This document shows positions 12,042 through 24,310 of a DNA stretch of 64,000 nucleotides, piece by piece (position 1 is the first letter of the stretch; every line of letters begins with the position of its first letter). A program made the position numbers and the translations under genes. The stretch is from Oidiodendron maius Zn. Its lineage: Eukaryota > Ascomycota > Leotiomycetes > Myxotrichaceae. The notes beneath the pieces are model-generated. The model was not told the DNA's origin. It saw only the letters and a list, made by a program, of their open reading frames with translations, and did no database searches. The stretch is taken from assembly GCA_000827325.1 (NCBI GenBank), contig KN832871.1, forward strand, positions 2,170,001 through 2,234,000. Reading direction: 5' to 3'.

Positions 12042-13198
12042 ATGTTAATTGGACTTTGCGGGGGTTAGTATTGGCAAATATATATTCCACCTTGTGGTAT
12101 TATGGCCCCTAAAACTAATTCTACTTAGGTATTTGTGCTGGGAAGCACACAGTCGCTGAGTATCTTGTTGAGCATCATGGTTTCACGAACATCTATCTGC
12201 GACAAGACACCACCACAAAAGATTCTACGCGTCAAAATGGAACAGACGATGTGCATTCAGACGGAGAATCAAATCCGACGCGTACCATTCCGCATCTCAA
12301 CGGTGCCATCCAGAAAATTAAACTCTTACCGACGTCGTTCATCTTTGATACCGCCGAAGAGTTATTAGCATTTGTCACAAAGCGGTGGAGGGAGCGGTGG
12401 GTCACAACTGATATTCACACAGAACTGATCCTAGACCAGCTTCTCCGTCGTCCGTTCTTCATCCTTATCAGTGTAGACGCTCCAGTCAGTGTCCGATGGC
12501 GACGTTTCCAGTCGCGCTTACACAAGACCCAGCCTAATATTCAGAGCCCCAGCCTAGAAGAATTTCTCCTCAAGTCCGATGAACATCTCTATTCTCCTAA
12601 AACTGGGCTCCTACCTCTCATATCTCGTGCTACCGTTCGACTCCTCAATACCTCATCCGATCTTGCACATCTGTACGCGACTTTAGGCAAATTAGATCTC
12701 ACAAATGAGGATCGTCTGCGTCCAAATTGGGATCAATATTTCATGCAACTTGCCTCACTGGCTGCGCAAAGGAGCAATTGCATGAAGCGCCGCGTTGGGT
12801 GCGTATTGGTGAGAGAGAAACGTGTCATAAGCACTGGTTACAACGGCACCCCACGGGGCCTCAAAAACTGTGGCGAAGGTGGTTGTCCACGATGCAACGA
12901 AGGACAAGGATCTGGAGTTGGACTGGGCACATGCTTATGTATTCATGCTGAAGAGAATGCTCTTCTAGAGGCTGGAAGGGAGAGGATTAGAGAGGGCGCG
13001 ATCCTCTATTGTGATACTTGTCCTTGCTTGACTTGCAGCATTAAAATAACCCAAGTTGGGATCAGTGAGGTGGTGTATAGTCAAGGATACAGTATGGACA
13101 CGGAGACTGCAGCAGTTTTTAACCAGGCAGGAGTGCGGTTGCGGCAGTTCATTCCGGTATGTGAAATGGATATTATGCTAGACAGTCTTGGTTGCTGA
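12042..13198 (+). CDS. dcd1: Deoxycytidylate (dCMP) deaminase
   Basis: Zinc enzyme that converts dCMP to dUMP for thymidylate synthesis. A tiny first exon (12042-12063, eight residues) joins 12129-13198 across a 65-nt intron in phase 1; 363 aa. The join builds a P-loop-like N-terminus (MLIGLCGGICAGKHTVAEYL), typical of fungal Dcd1 with an N-terminal kinase-like extension. The C-terminal deaminase domain has the zinc ligands and catalytic Glu in CIHAEENALLE and the second zinc motif in CPCLTC. An upstream allosteric-type segment (GYNGTPRGLKNCGEGGCPRC) is present. Without the first exon the P-loop would be lost, which supports the model. Confidence 0.95.
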
Positions 13199-13635
13199 CG
13201 GGATTTCTCATAGCCTGCGAATGGCCTGATTCATCTGGAAAAATAAAGGCTACATGGCATAGCAAATGTTTAAAGGTACATTTGTGATAGAGTTTGATGT
13301 CGAGTCGCTGCCGTCCCTCCCGAAGCTTTCATTCCAATGCAGGATTAGTCCCGTATCAGCTAATATAAGCATAGTAAAATGTAACTACTATGATTTGTAT
13401 ACTTTCATAAGAAAACTACTTTTACCTTCTTGTCCCAAATTTGCGGCCTAAGACTATGCAGATTCAAGAGTTATTGCCGACCCTCAGGCGGTGCATAGAT
13501 TGCAGTTCAGGTATTGTTGGTGTTGCGTGACGATTCAAGTTCCGACACTTTCCTCTTGTCTTGCTATATAAGTATGTAAGAAATAGTGGATTGTATATCT
13601 GGTAACTGGACAAAGATTTTTCCATTGCATATCGT
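13199..13635. other. Convergent 3' region DCD1/GH27
   Basis: A 437-bp spacer between two convergent genes. AT-rich, with no supported gene. Confidence 0.5.
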
Positions 13636-14990
13636 TTAGCTTGCTTTCGAAACCTTGATGACTGCCATGTCATGAGTAGCCAATGCCATACTCACAGACG
13701 AGCCCGTTCCACTCATCCCAGTAGAACTCTGTCCAATCCCACGGTCCTGCACCCAACCCGGGAACATCAACAAAGTCAACAACAACGGCCGTAGCACCAT
13801 TGGGATTCACGAGCCCGACCACAAAACCATCACTGAGTGGGCCTGCCCAAAACGTGGCTAATTGCCCATTTGTACCAGTACTCGAATTAAACGGCGCTGC
13901 GGCCGCTCCAAGACCCTCTTGGCTAATAGATATGATACCCTGTCATTGTTAGGGTTAATTACGCCGAGCTCTTGGAAAGTTGCTCACTTCGTTCTTTATG
14001 ATATCTAGAGAAGATGACGCAATCTTGGTCAAGTCAGTCCCGAGAAGGAGGGGACTCTTCATAATGGCCCAGAGACCAAAATGAGTACGTTCTTCGGCAG
14101 TCGTAAGTACGCCATTTCCTACTTCCTTACTTAAATTTAGAGAATGCCATGGAGAGGTTAACAGCTTTTCGTACAAGCATATCCATATCATTGAAGCCCC
14201 CAGGGCCAGCGTATTGTGCATTGCCGGCATTTCCAGATGCTATATTGACTACAGAGCTTTGAATCTTGTCAGCAAAGCTGTCAATCAAGGTCTAATCTGC
14301 AGGACTTACTTCCAGCCATTAGTGGCGTCACCACTAACTCTCCATGAATTTCCAACGCTTGCACCCCAAGTCCAAACGTTGTCAACTCCCCACTGATACA
14401 GAGAGTACAAGGTTGTATGGGACTGTTCAAGCAGTGCGTCTCGCATTGTCTCATATCGTGGCTCTGAATTTCCACTCGGAGTAGCGCAGTTATCGTATTT
14501 CCAATAGTCTACACCCCACGACGAGAGGAGTGCGGCGTCTTGAGACTCATGCCCTTCCGATCCGGGAAATCCTGAGCACGTCGTTGTACCCGAGTCCCCG
14601 TACAAACCAAACAAGAGGCCAAGACTATGGATATCATCGACCACTGTTGGGATACCGTCTGGAAATTTGGTTGGATCGGCTTGCAGATTCCCACTGCTAT
14701 CGCGAGTCATCGCGCTCCAAGTATCATCCATGTTAATATATTTATACCCAAGATCCTTGAGCCCAAGTGACACAAATGCGTTAGCAGCATTCATGACATT
14801 CTCAGCGGTCGGTGGAAGACCCGCATTGTAATTGTTCCATCTCTCGACTAGTTAGGAACTATCATAATCTCATATGCTATACTCACCCCAAAGCTGGTGT
14901 TACTCCTACGCCATTATCAAGTCTTCGTTGAAGAGCGACCGCATTTGTAGTGGCTATAAGCAAAACGGCCAGCAGGGTATGAAAACGCAT
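13636..14990 (-). pseudogene. GH27 alpha-galactosidase, frameshifted near the C-terminus
   Basis: A secreted retaining alpha-galactosidase would release galactose from galactomannan or raffinose-type sugars. Exons are 14887-14990, 14310-14840, 14175-14256, 13988-14125 and 13939 downward; introns are 46-53 nt. A signal peptide is present (MRFHTLLAVLLIATTNAVA). The family core is intact: TPALGWNNYN, YINMDDTW, nucleophile Asp in WKYDNC, acid/base Asp in WRVSGD, GGFNDMDML, HFGLWAIMKSPLL. At about 13720, between EFY and GMSGTG, the frame slips by one base. The literal frame stops at 13670, while the next frame continues with the typical ending (LATHDMAVIKV) to 13636. Catalytic domain should fold, but the C-terminal beta domain is damaged unless this is a sequence error. 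Confidence 0.8.
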
Positions 14991-16751
14991 CTTAACTGGA
15001 CTGATGGCTCCGAGTTCAGATATACTTCAGAGAGGATGGTGCAAGGAACACCAAGGGTCTTCGTATGTTAATATTATAAATTGCAATCTACAAAGCAGAT
15101 AAATGCATTGGGTGTGTGGCATGCAAACTGCCACCAATATCAGCATAATTACAACGATGTTTTACCTTCCAGAAACCTCTTTAGCCAATAGAGGGGGATG
15201 CACCCGGCACTACCTCCGGCAGTAACTACATAGGTAGATACCCCGTTGCTTCCTAATTGATTACCGCTCTGCCCTTATTGTGGTAATAGATTATTTGTAC
15301 CAAGAGCGAGTGTGACTGAAAGGCATTCGTGGTATATCATTCCGCTATTGCGGCAGTGCCGGGATTTCTCAGTCCAATTGGCGAACAAATATGCGTCTGG
15401 GTATGATAGTTTCACCTGAACCATTTTTCATTGCCCCACACATGCTGCATTATAAGTCAATTTGATCTGAACCTTATATCCACTTCAATTAAAGCTGTCG
15501 GAGCCTTTCGTTCCGAACGCTCGCATGGGGAGTATAGCCGCCATGCACTTGTTTCTTCTTCCACACCCACATGGCAGGTATAGATAACCGGCTGCTTGTG
15601 GAGATCTATACGAGCGGGTAGTAAGGGAGTAAAACAAAGAAACAAATATTCAAGTGCGTCTATCTTGTCAGAACAAATGACTTGAGATTTCACTAACAAT
15701 GTTTAGAAGAAAGAATGAACCGACAAGACAGTCGAGGTAAGGAGGCTCGCTTATTTCCCCCTTTAAATAAAAAACGAAGAATAAAATTACAAGTAGCGGG
15801 TGAATTTATGGCTAGCTTTCTCGATAAGGCTAGATCTATTTAGGACATTATTAGGAGATTGATATTTTAGTGAATAATGGCTGTAAGGGTTCTGTTTAAT
15901 CGAGTCATAAATATCTCCTGATTCCGTAATCCGTCCAAGCCATGCTCTAGACACTTCTCATGGAATATCTCTAGATAGAAGAGTCTTTAAAAACGCACAT
16001 CATTCCCACTTTCTTCTCTTTATTGTCACAAGAGTGAAGTCAAATTATGCCGCTTATCAATGAGGTTCACCCCGAATCTCTTGAAGCGTTCTTTTGCTCA
16101 ACGATTACATCTCTCACTGCATTTCAGGCAAGGTGATATTCAATTGTACATGGCCTGAGCATATTCCATACTATTAAGAGCTCTATCGATATTCCTGGGA
16201 AAGGATCGGAGACTCGAAACTCACGAAATAGTGTAGAAATTATTGAGAGTTAGCAGCAAGAGGCCCTCGTTGTTGGCTGCAGCTGCCAGTAAGATTCGCT
16301 GGGGAATATAATATATGCTTTGGAGTTGCTAATCGTCTTTATGCAGCGCTGTATAGAGTATGAAAGAGATCAAATTTAAGATTTGCATGTAGATATTTAT
16401 TTATGTGGGTGGGGGTTCGTATTGGGTTATCATTGTTGTTGGAGTGCATAAGCGTTATTAAGTTGTTTTCAATTGAAGACGTTTCACTGCTTATGTTATG
16501 TATACCGAGATGCAAGTATCTGCTGGCAAATGCCTGTCAAGGTCCTGAAAAGAATCGCCCCAGTCCCTGCACAAGGGGTCACTGGGGGTCGGAGATACTT
16601 AGAATGGAGACAGGACTTAACATGCCTAACGCCGAAGAAAGCTGCAGTAGGGCAATTCTCTACTTGTATCAGGATACTCCATGGATAAATAGAGAGCATT
16701 CTCTCAATCTATACCAGTAGCTAGCTTTAATTACCCTTTATATTATTCAAC
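14991..16751. other. Intergenic, about 1.8 kb, divergent promoters
   Basis: Lies between the GH27 gene (-) and the short-chain dehydrogenase (+). A TATA-like TTTATAAT (minus strand, about 15070-15080) sits roughly 85 bp before the GH27 ATG. Short frames at 15457-15699 and 16403-16720 show no family features. I see nothing else. Confidence 0.5.
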
Positions 16752-17810
16752 ATGTCTCAAGTGTGGTTGATCACGGGCTGTTCTTCAGGTTTGGGTCTGA
16801 GTCTCACTTTGGCCGCGTTGAAAGCTGGGCATCAAGTTGTCGCCACATCTCGCAATCCGTCAAAAACCCCAGCCCTTGTATCCGAGGTTCAATCATTGGG
16901 GGGGAAATGGAAAGGTTTAGACGTCTCAGATCCTAACAGTGGGAATATTGTAAAAGAGGTTATTCACGATTTTGGCAGGATCGATGTACTAATTAATAAC
17001 GCCGCGGCGGCTCTTCTTGGTGCCTTTGAAGACATAAGGTAAATCATTGAAATCTATTTACTTAACCTAGTTGATCTTACGTCCTGGCCTTATGGGATGT
17101 TCAAAGAGGTATAGCCTGACGCAATTTGACAGTGAAGAGGAAAGCCGTCATCAAATGGAAGTTAATTTCTTTGGCCCAATGCGGCTCTGCAAAGCTGTTA
17201 TACCTTCAATGCGTGAGCAGCGAAGCGGTACGATAATTAATATCTCGAGTGCTGCCGGTATGGTTGGTCGGGCATCTCGATGTCTCTATGCAGGATCCAA
17301 GCACGCTCTTGAAGGCAAGTTAGCCTTTCTCATTTGCTTCCTATTTGAGAGCGCTATGTGTACACGGGCAACATCAGTCCCCTAAATATATTAACACATC
17401 TGCTCTCGAACACAGGATTTACCGAGGCTCTCTCCGCAGAGCTGGCACCGTTTAATATAGCATGCCTTCTCGTTCAGCCAGGACCGTTCCGCACTCAATT
17501 TGTAAATAATGTATGCTATCCGGCTAGTTCTGGACCTTCGGGCGTCTCACCAGTCTACCGTGGCACTCCTGTTGATGCGATCATTAAATATACAAAGTCG
17601 CTAGCTACAGGTGCTGGGGGTGACCCGGACAAGGCAGCTCAGGCGATCCTTGACGTTGTCGCTGGGACTGGCTTAGCGCGAGGCAAAGAACGATACCTGA
17701 GATTGCCTCTGGGGAGTGAGTGCAAGAAGGTACTTGAAGAGAAAATACAAGTGCTCACAGATACTTTGAAGAATCAGGAGGAGATCATATGTAGTACAGA
17801 CATCGTGTGA
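16752..17810 (+). CDS. Short-chain dehydrogenase/reductase (classical SDR)
   Basis: NAD(P)-dependent oxidoreductase of unknown substrate; cytosolic by lack of targeting signal. Exons are 16752-17038, 17133-17314 and 17416-17810; 287 aa. Motifs in order: cofactor loop TGCSSGLG (residues 8-15), SRNP suggesting NADP preference, NNAA, catalytic Ser in INISSAAG, catalytic YxxxK in LYAGSKHALEG, then the PGPFRTQF loop. Intron 2 (17315-17415) begins GC rather than GT: the donor G|GCAAGT restores HALEGFTEAL and no GT alternative keeps the frame. The family resembles fungal retinol-dehydrogenase or short-chain oxidoreductase types. Convergent with the Zn2Cys6 gene. Confidence 0.88.
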
Positions 17811-18063
17811 TTTTACCTAATGTACAGCTTCACGGGCTGTCAGCGGCTGGACTCTGTTATGACTTGGAGAGATGTATGCCCGAGATTATAATTATATGCA
17901 GCAATAATTATTTCCTAAGTTTATGGTACCTGAATTTGATCTCTGAAGAACCGACTAAAGTTTTATGGTTGCGGTATAAGTACTGTACTGTACAAAATAT
18001 TTGGCGGCAAAGTAGCGAGATCAATTATCAAGAAGTTAAAGCTGGGTTGGCAGTTAAACGTAT

Positions 18064-19629
18064 TCAACAAATACATTTCCATTGCCAGAGATTTTTGAGA
18101 TCCTCAGTAAATGCTTCTGCGACTGGAAAGCTTCTGTTTGAGATTTCCTGGAGCAATTCGAGAATAAACCCTGCTTCTAGAATACTTGTTACTCTCGCAC
18201 CTGCCACTCTCAGTGGAAAGAAGAATAACAAAGGTGATAGATTCGTGGTCTTCATAGCAATTGTGGTCTTTGTTAGAATCATGTTGACGTGTCCCTGAAT
18301 GACAGGCTGTGAGAGTGCGGGTGTAGGCATGTCGTTGAATTGAGAGTGGTAGTCGAAGATTCCAGATAGGTAAATGGAGATAGCGTGGAAATAGATAATG
18401 GCAAGAATAGATTGGAAATTTTGCTCCAGTGTATCAAAATCAGTCGACCATTTCATAAAATCGATATACCAATTATCAAGAGCCGACCGGATAAGAAGAC
18501 CTTCAGCAGCAAGTTCAACGAGACTACTTTTTGGGTCAATGATAGTATCCGTGGAGGCAGGTCGTATTAGGCTGCGTACTCTACATATGGTCAATGGGAA
18601 CGCGAACGAGATATAAAGCGGATTAAATGAACTCACCGGTGACTCAAAGAAGAACACTCGGTCATTAAATCAAGTAGACGTTCCTTCGGGTGTAAGGTGT
18701 TATTAATATCTTCTCTTTTAATCTCCATCATGAGTGATATCCATTCTGGGTGGCAGAGAAAGGTAGGCTCTGAATATATGAGAGAACGACAGATCTCGAA
18801 GACTCGTACGGTAAGGAAAAATGATCGCCCAGGGCCGGATATATGTGCCTCTGGGCCTCGAAGTCGAAGAAGGCTAGATGTACCGGAGAGATGTTTCACA
18901 AAGCCATCGCCAGTTTTATCACGCATAAGCTGCTCACGAATTAATCACACCGTTTTAGTATATGGGGGGATCCACTTACTTCAAATAATCCCAGAAGTAG
19001 CGTGGTCCATAGAGTGATGTCACTTCGACCGAGGTTTTCACTCTCAATCTCGGTGTGAAGCTGGGTAAGAGAGGCAGCATATGCCATAATAGAACCCATG
19101 ACAGCATCTTTCGCTTGGATAGATGAAAATGAAGACAGTCTTCTGCTCATATCAAGAGCTCCCACCGCAATCGAGGCGTGATATAAACTAGGTGATTTCT
19201 GAAATTGGTAAATCATGGTGCTGTGGTCCCAGCCCACGCCAAAGTCATTTCTGGCAAGGAAATTGGAGAAAAAGTTATTTATGAACAAGGATAAATTATC
19301 TTCCCTCATCTTGGGACATATTTCAGGCATTGAAGGGCGAATCATGGCCGAGCGTGTGGTAGAGCGTGTGGGCTCAGTTGAGATATTGACAAACACCACA
19401 TCTGTCTTCGTGGGAGTGGCCTGTGGGACACATTTCTGCTTTTTCTTAATGCAATATCGACAAGGAGGTCCACCTTCGCACTAGAACGAGTTAGAATCAA
19501 GCGCAAAAGGTCCGCATTTGGGAAGCTTATTGAGAGTGTTGACGCATTGCTGACCTTAATTTTACGACGCGTACATTGAATGCACCTGCTACGAACAGTT
19601 CGTCGATCGAGAGGCCCTATGGCAGCCAT
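18064..19629 (-). CDS. Zn2Cys6 fungal transcription factor
   Basis: Nuclear DNA-binding regulator of unknown targets. Exons are 19555-19629, 18980-19480, 18637-18929 and 18064-18580; 461 aa. Intron 1 (74 nt) splits the zinc cluster; joining gives six cysteines at 16, 19, 26, 32, 35 and 42 (C-x2-C-x6-C-x5-C-x2-C-x6-C) followed by basic residues. The remainder matches the C6-factor-II style helical regulatory region (LLLGLFE, LLRLRGPEAH, FFLTVRVFEICRSLIY). It lies between an SDR gene and a secreted esterase, so local control is possible but unproven. Confidence 0.9.
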
Positions 19630-20255
19630 TTCTTAAGGTCCAATCCTACATTACTAATAAACTGGCGTACAAAGAGTATCTAAATGAGAGTGGCTTTGGG
19701 GTGAAATTGCGCACTCTCTACTTAAAGCGTTTGTAATAACTTGCCGGTCAAGTGACGTCGAGCCCCAGCGTATTGCGATCTATATGTCGTCTCACTGTTG
19801 TGACGGAGCAACAAAGATCATGCTTGACATGGAATTAGGCCCAGCAGCCCGTTAATACGCGCGTTGCACCTATCAGGCTTCCAAGTTAAGCTCTGCAAGC
19901 CACCGGCTGCTGTCATCCCACCTTGCCTAAATAGGAAGCATTCGAACGCACTTGAGAATAGGTGGGGATATGAGCCTCCGTGACAGCCAGCTGCAACATA
20001 TATTCACCGCATTTGCTGTCACGGATTCGTAAACGCGCGATATCATTACCTTGGTAAATTTAAGCCCTGTCAAAGTAGCCAATGCAGTTCAAATTCACTG
20101 GGTGCCTAATACTTGCACGGCTTAAGCTTAGGGGACTTTGCCATGGTCGAATTTCGTATAGTATAAATGCTTTGATCTGCTTCCAAGATCAATATTTTCC
20201 TCATCACACATTCTAAGATTACAGTTTTTATACTTTGTCTTCTGCAATCTTAATC
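19630..20255. promoter_or_regulatory. Divergent region, Zn2Cys6 gene / secreted esterase
   Basis: A 626-bp shared upstream region. A good TATAAAT lies at 20162-20168, about 94 bp before the esterase ATG. No other element is named with confidence. Confidence 0.55.
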
Positions 20256-21570
20256 ATGTACAAAGCTGCGACAAATCGGTTGTTGCAAGCTGCCCTGTTT
20301 TTTGGACAGCTGTGCCTAAGCATACATGCAATTAGCTTTCCTCCCCCAATTGGCCACTATAACACTAGTATTGTAACGGCAGAGCTTGTTGATCACAGTC
20401 GTCTGGACCCCTATGCGTCTACTCCTCAACCGAGATCTCTGATGATCTCTCTTTTTAAGCCTGTCTCTCCTTCGGCGTGCTCTCCGTACCAAGCACCCTA
20501 CATGGACCCAATCACGGCGGCATTCGAAGACGCTGAGTATGCAGGCTTTGGCGTCCTGCCAGGTTCTGTCGAAGCTCTTAGTATGGAAATCTGTCAACGT
20601 AATACAAGGCTCGACTTAAGTCCCGGACACTTTGTCAAGGTGCCAACATACCCTCTTATCCTGTTCTCTCCTGGCATGGGCAACACTCGATTATTCTATA
20701 GTGCAATGGCACAGCAGTACGTATTTCTCGTTATAAATTCATTGCTTTCGCTACGGCTATATATATATTACCATGCGGACATGTAAATGCAACAGCAAAG
20801 GATCTCATCCCTTCACTGCACCTTGGATATAAGTCAGCTTGCTAATATTTCGTGTCTTTAGGCTGGCCAGCACTGGCTATATCGTTGTGACAGTCGACCA
20901 CCCTTACGATGCGGATATTGTGACGTTCCCCGACAACAGTACAATCTTGGCGGCAAATATCACAACAGATGATCAAATTGTGGAGGACTTGTACGTGCGA
21001 GTGCAGGATATTTCCTTTGTTTTAGACCAACTATCTCTGCCATCTACAATTCTCAGGCTCCTTCCAGAGCTGGCAGGCAGAATTGACGTTTCCAAGGTGG
21101 GCATCTTTGGTCACTCGCTGGGTGGTGCTACTGCTGCCCAGGCAATGCTTTCAGACCGTCGCTTCATCGGAGGTATCAATTTAGATGGCATGTTGTTTGG
21201 TTCTGTGATCGAGCGCGGATTGGATAGACCATTCGTGATATTCGCACATGAAGGGCATAATTTGACGACGGACGCAACTTGGGCGGCTTTTTGGCCAAAT
21301 TTGAGTGGATTTAGAAGGGAGCTCATTCTAAATGGGAGCACGCATGGTACTTTCACGGATTTGCCAGAGGTAGCTGACCTAATCGGACTGAGAGCAGAAT
21401 TTCCGCAGCAAGTGACCGAGTTGCTCGGGAGTACGCTTGGAGAAAGGGCCTCCCAGATTATTGCTACCTACGTGAGCAGTTTCTTTGGATTTGTTTTGAA
21501 GGGCAAGAAGAGCGAGCTATATGATGGGCCAAGCAAGGACTTTCCTGAGGTGGCAATCGGTGCATTTTGA
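20256..21570 (+). CDS. Secreted PAF-acetylhydrolase-like alpha/beta hydrolase
   Basis: Esterase of the platelet-activating-factor acetylhydrolase/lipase superfamily; natural fungal substrate unknown. Exons are 20256-20716 and 20862-21570 with a 145-nt intron; 389 aa. The start is the ATG at 20256 (MYKAATNRLL); the frame is open upstream from a TTG. A hydrophobic signal peptide ends near SIHA. The catalytic triad is visible: Ser in FGHSLGG, Asp in GGINLDG, His in NGSTHGTFTD. The DHPYDAD loop is also family-like. N-glycosylation sequons occur in the mature protein. Upstream TATA at 20162. Neighbour of a second secreted protein. Confidence 0.88.
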
Positions 21571-22294
21571 GAGGAGTGAGGGAGAACTGTGCGGATAAAT
21601 TTGACAGGGTATGATCGGTATTGTACTCGGACTCTACCTATCTTGTTGTGGTATAGCGAGATATAATAGTTCATAATGTTGAAGGGGTGTAAGCTTCTCC
21701 GCCTAAGAGATGATGTGGAGCGACAATGAAATTAGATTATTTGGAGCTTCATTTATTCCATCAGTTAAGAAAGGGAGATGTACTGTTGAGATGCCAGAAG
21801 CTGCCGTATGGGTTATGAGATCGAGGGTGTGATTCATTGTACTTAGGATGAGTAGTCGTAGAGTGATAGGAGTGTAAATAAACCGCCTTAAAGTTGGGCA
21901 GCTACGTTCGTCTATCCAGCCTCTACCAGGAGAGGTGGCGCTCCAATACCGCGCTGAGGTCCAGATATGGATGAAATGACTGGGGCAGATTCTGGCCAAA
22001 ACCCGCCACCACATTAACCCTGCAGAAGATCTTGAAAAGCTCCGGCCGAGTGCGTGTGTTCTGGACTGGTTGGATAAGATCTAAGTCAATATTTGCTTTT
22101 TTGAGGTGCATGTGCGGTTGGGTACATGACACTATCGAACGTATTCCTGCACGCCCTGATAGAGTAACCAGAAGGCGATCATCAAAGTATAAACTAGAAA
22201 AACTCCCCACTGAAAAAGATACTCGCATCAATTCCACGATTCTTTGCAGCCTCGGAAATACGAATAGTGGGATATACTGTACGCTTTTTCCAAT
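21571..22294. other. Intergenic between esterase and NADase-like gene
   Basis: A 724-bp spacer with the promoter of the TNT-domain gene. Frames on the minus strand (21703-22444) overlap the next gene's signal peptide region and look spurious. Confidence 0.5.
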
Positions 22295-23015
22295 ATGCAG
22301 ATCCAATACCTTTTGTCCTTGCTGAGCCTTGTTGTGGCCTCGGCAGCGTCTCCTCTGCCGTCTGCGGATATTCCATCGGACCAGAACACACCTAAATGCC
22401 CCAATTATTGTGACCACACCGCCTATAATGCGTCCTTGGTCCACACCTATGTCTGTGGTGATTCTCGGCTCGGTCCCAGGCGGCTACCCAAGGGAATTAC
22501 CTTGGGCGATCTTGTCAACACCTACGATCGATTTGGAGGACTTTGCCCAGGTCAATTCCTGGCCAAGTGGTACGATTCTTTGACAGGATCATGGATCTAT
22601 CCCCCGCAAGCGGGATTTCAGCTGAACTCGGGAGGGGCGCCAATTGAGGGCACCATAACCCTTCCCGCCAATTTTATGCTGGATCGTTTTGGCTCAGAGT
22701 ACGGCACGTACACGAGCCCGCAGGGTGCCCCGTATATGCAGCGAGCTCTCCCACCAAGCAATCTCGACACCCCTCAGTCAAGTCCGGTGTAAGTCCAATT
22801 TCCCGTGTACCAATAATGGTCCAGGTTAATTAAAGACTGCCTTCAGATATCCATATAACTACCATGTATATAAGGTTCTGGTCCCTTTCGAGGTCGTTGC
22901 AGGCCCCATTGCGGGTTGGTTTGGGCAGCCTGGCCAAGGTGTTCAGTACCAAATGTCTTCAAATATTATGTCATTGATTGCGGATGGTTTCATAGAGAGG
23001 GTCCCGCTTAAATGA
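22295..23015 (+). CDS. Secreted TNT-domain protein (fungal NAD+ glycohydrolase-like)
   Basis: Resembles the extracellular fungal NADases that carry a TNT domain, described from conidial surfaces of Aspergillus and predicted to cleave NAD+ into nicotinamide and ADP-ribose. Exons are 22295-22788 and 22847-23015 with a 58-nt intron (GTAAGT donor); 220 aa. A signal peptide ([19 protein letters not shown]) is followed by a cysteine-containing N-terminal part. The TNT fold motifs follow in order: [28 protein letters not shown], then [27 protein letters not shown] and a terminal IADGFIERV. The gene looks intact. Activity is inferred from family motifs only. Confidence 0.85.
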
Positions 23016-24310
23016 AGCGGTCAATTAATGGGAAGAGGCATGGGTTATAGCCAGCTCGCAAGTACTCCGTTTACATGTCTTGTGTCTCCATTAAAGAACA
23101 GAGTGTCTAGATGCCAACTTGCCACCGTCTCATGAATGATATGCGATCCTACAAATTCCCCAATCCATTATCCATCGGCTCTGATTCTGATATGCAAAAA
23201 TATAAACCATAACGTGCGCATACTAGAAATGATTGGGCTCTGCACCATGGCAAGCTATTTAATTGTAAAACGTTACCCCCGTAGCTTCGGCACCTTTTAC
23301 TGTAGGCCGTAGAACCATATGTGAGAAGGAACTAGAAATGAGATTTGGAATAGAAGTAACATTAGAGAAGAAGCCTAGTACAACATTAGCTGGCTCGCTT
23401 AGTTTCAGGGGACTCCATCAGGGATTCGGCGGGAGCATCCGCAACTTGAATTAATCCTGGCCCTCAAAGAGCCTAGAGAAACAAATTCCATAGCGAATTA
23501 CGGTATATAATAGACGAGAGGGTCGGATTACGTCCATGAAGATATTTATAATGGCCGGTTTTAAACACTCTGAGCCGGAGAAGCCACCTAATGCAACAAG
23601 CTCGATAATCTTAAGAGACATCGCAAAATCAACGTATTCAGGGGTCTTGCACGGCGAAAGGTAAATGCTATAAACTTAACATCTGTATGGTATCTTACAA
23701 AATGGAGTATTGAGATATACGAGCTTATAGTCAATCACAGCGTATTAGTAGCGACGGATATTGGAAGCTATAATCGGGTAGTGTCCAAAACGAAAGTGGA
23801 CCGACCCTTCTGTACGGTCGCAATGATTAGAATATATTTCTCATCCGGAGAATGCGGATAATAGGAGCAGTTCTAAGTGTATATCAAAAGGAAAATACTG
23901 CGAGGGAAAATTATTCCTAGCTAGATATTCTTCGCGCGGTTCTAGTTAATGTAGTTTTCTCTAATAGCTGACTTCACTTCTTACATAGTGCAAAGGGAAT
24001 CCGTAGGACCTGGCAGTCGACGGTCTTCTTACAATTGAGTAAGTGAATTCGCTGAGATAAACCTCCAATTAATAGGACAGAGTGCGGAACCAGAACCGAC
24101 AAACACACTCTTTCCATCCTGACCATATACTCTCAATCTATTCACATCAATGATCCATCCTAATGGGACCATTGTAACACCCCAAAATTATTTTTGCGTC
24201 TGGTCATTTCCCTTTCCCTTTCCATTTTCCTCATCCAATATTACTATCATCAGCCTAATTTATTCTCTTCATATCATCGCCCAGACATTGATCTCAACCA
24301 CTTCCGCATC
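23016..24310. other. Convergent intergenic region, AT-rich, with one coding-like scrap
   Basis: Lies between the NADase-like gene (+) and the RCR gene (-). Apart from the coding-like minus-strand block at 23451-23675, I see only AT-rich sequence with no open structure. Confidence 0.5.
23451..23675 (-). other. Coding-like terminal exon or gene relic
   Basis: A 75-codon stop-bounded frame without an early ATG. It reads like real protein (PEYVDFAMSLKIIELVALGG, then ICFSRLFEGQD and stop). An acceptor-like TTTATAG precedes it. I could not join it to upstream exons, so it may be the last exon of a hidden gene or a remnant. No family recognised. Confidence 0.25.
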
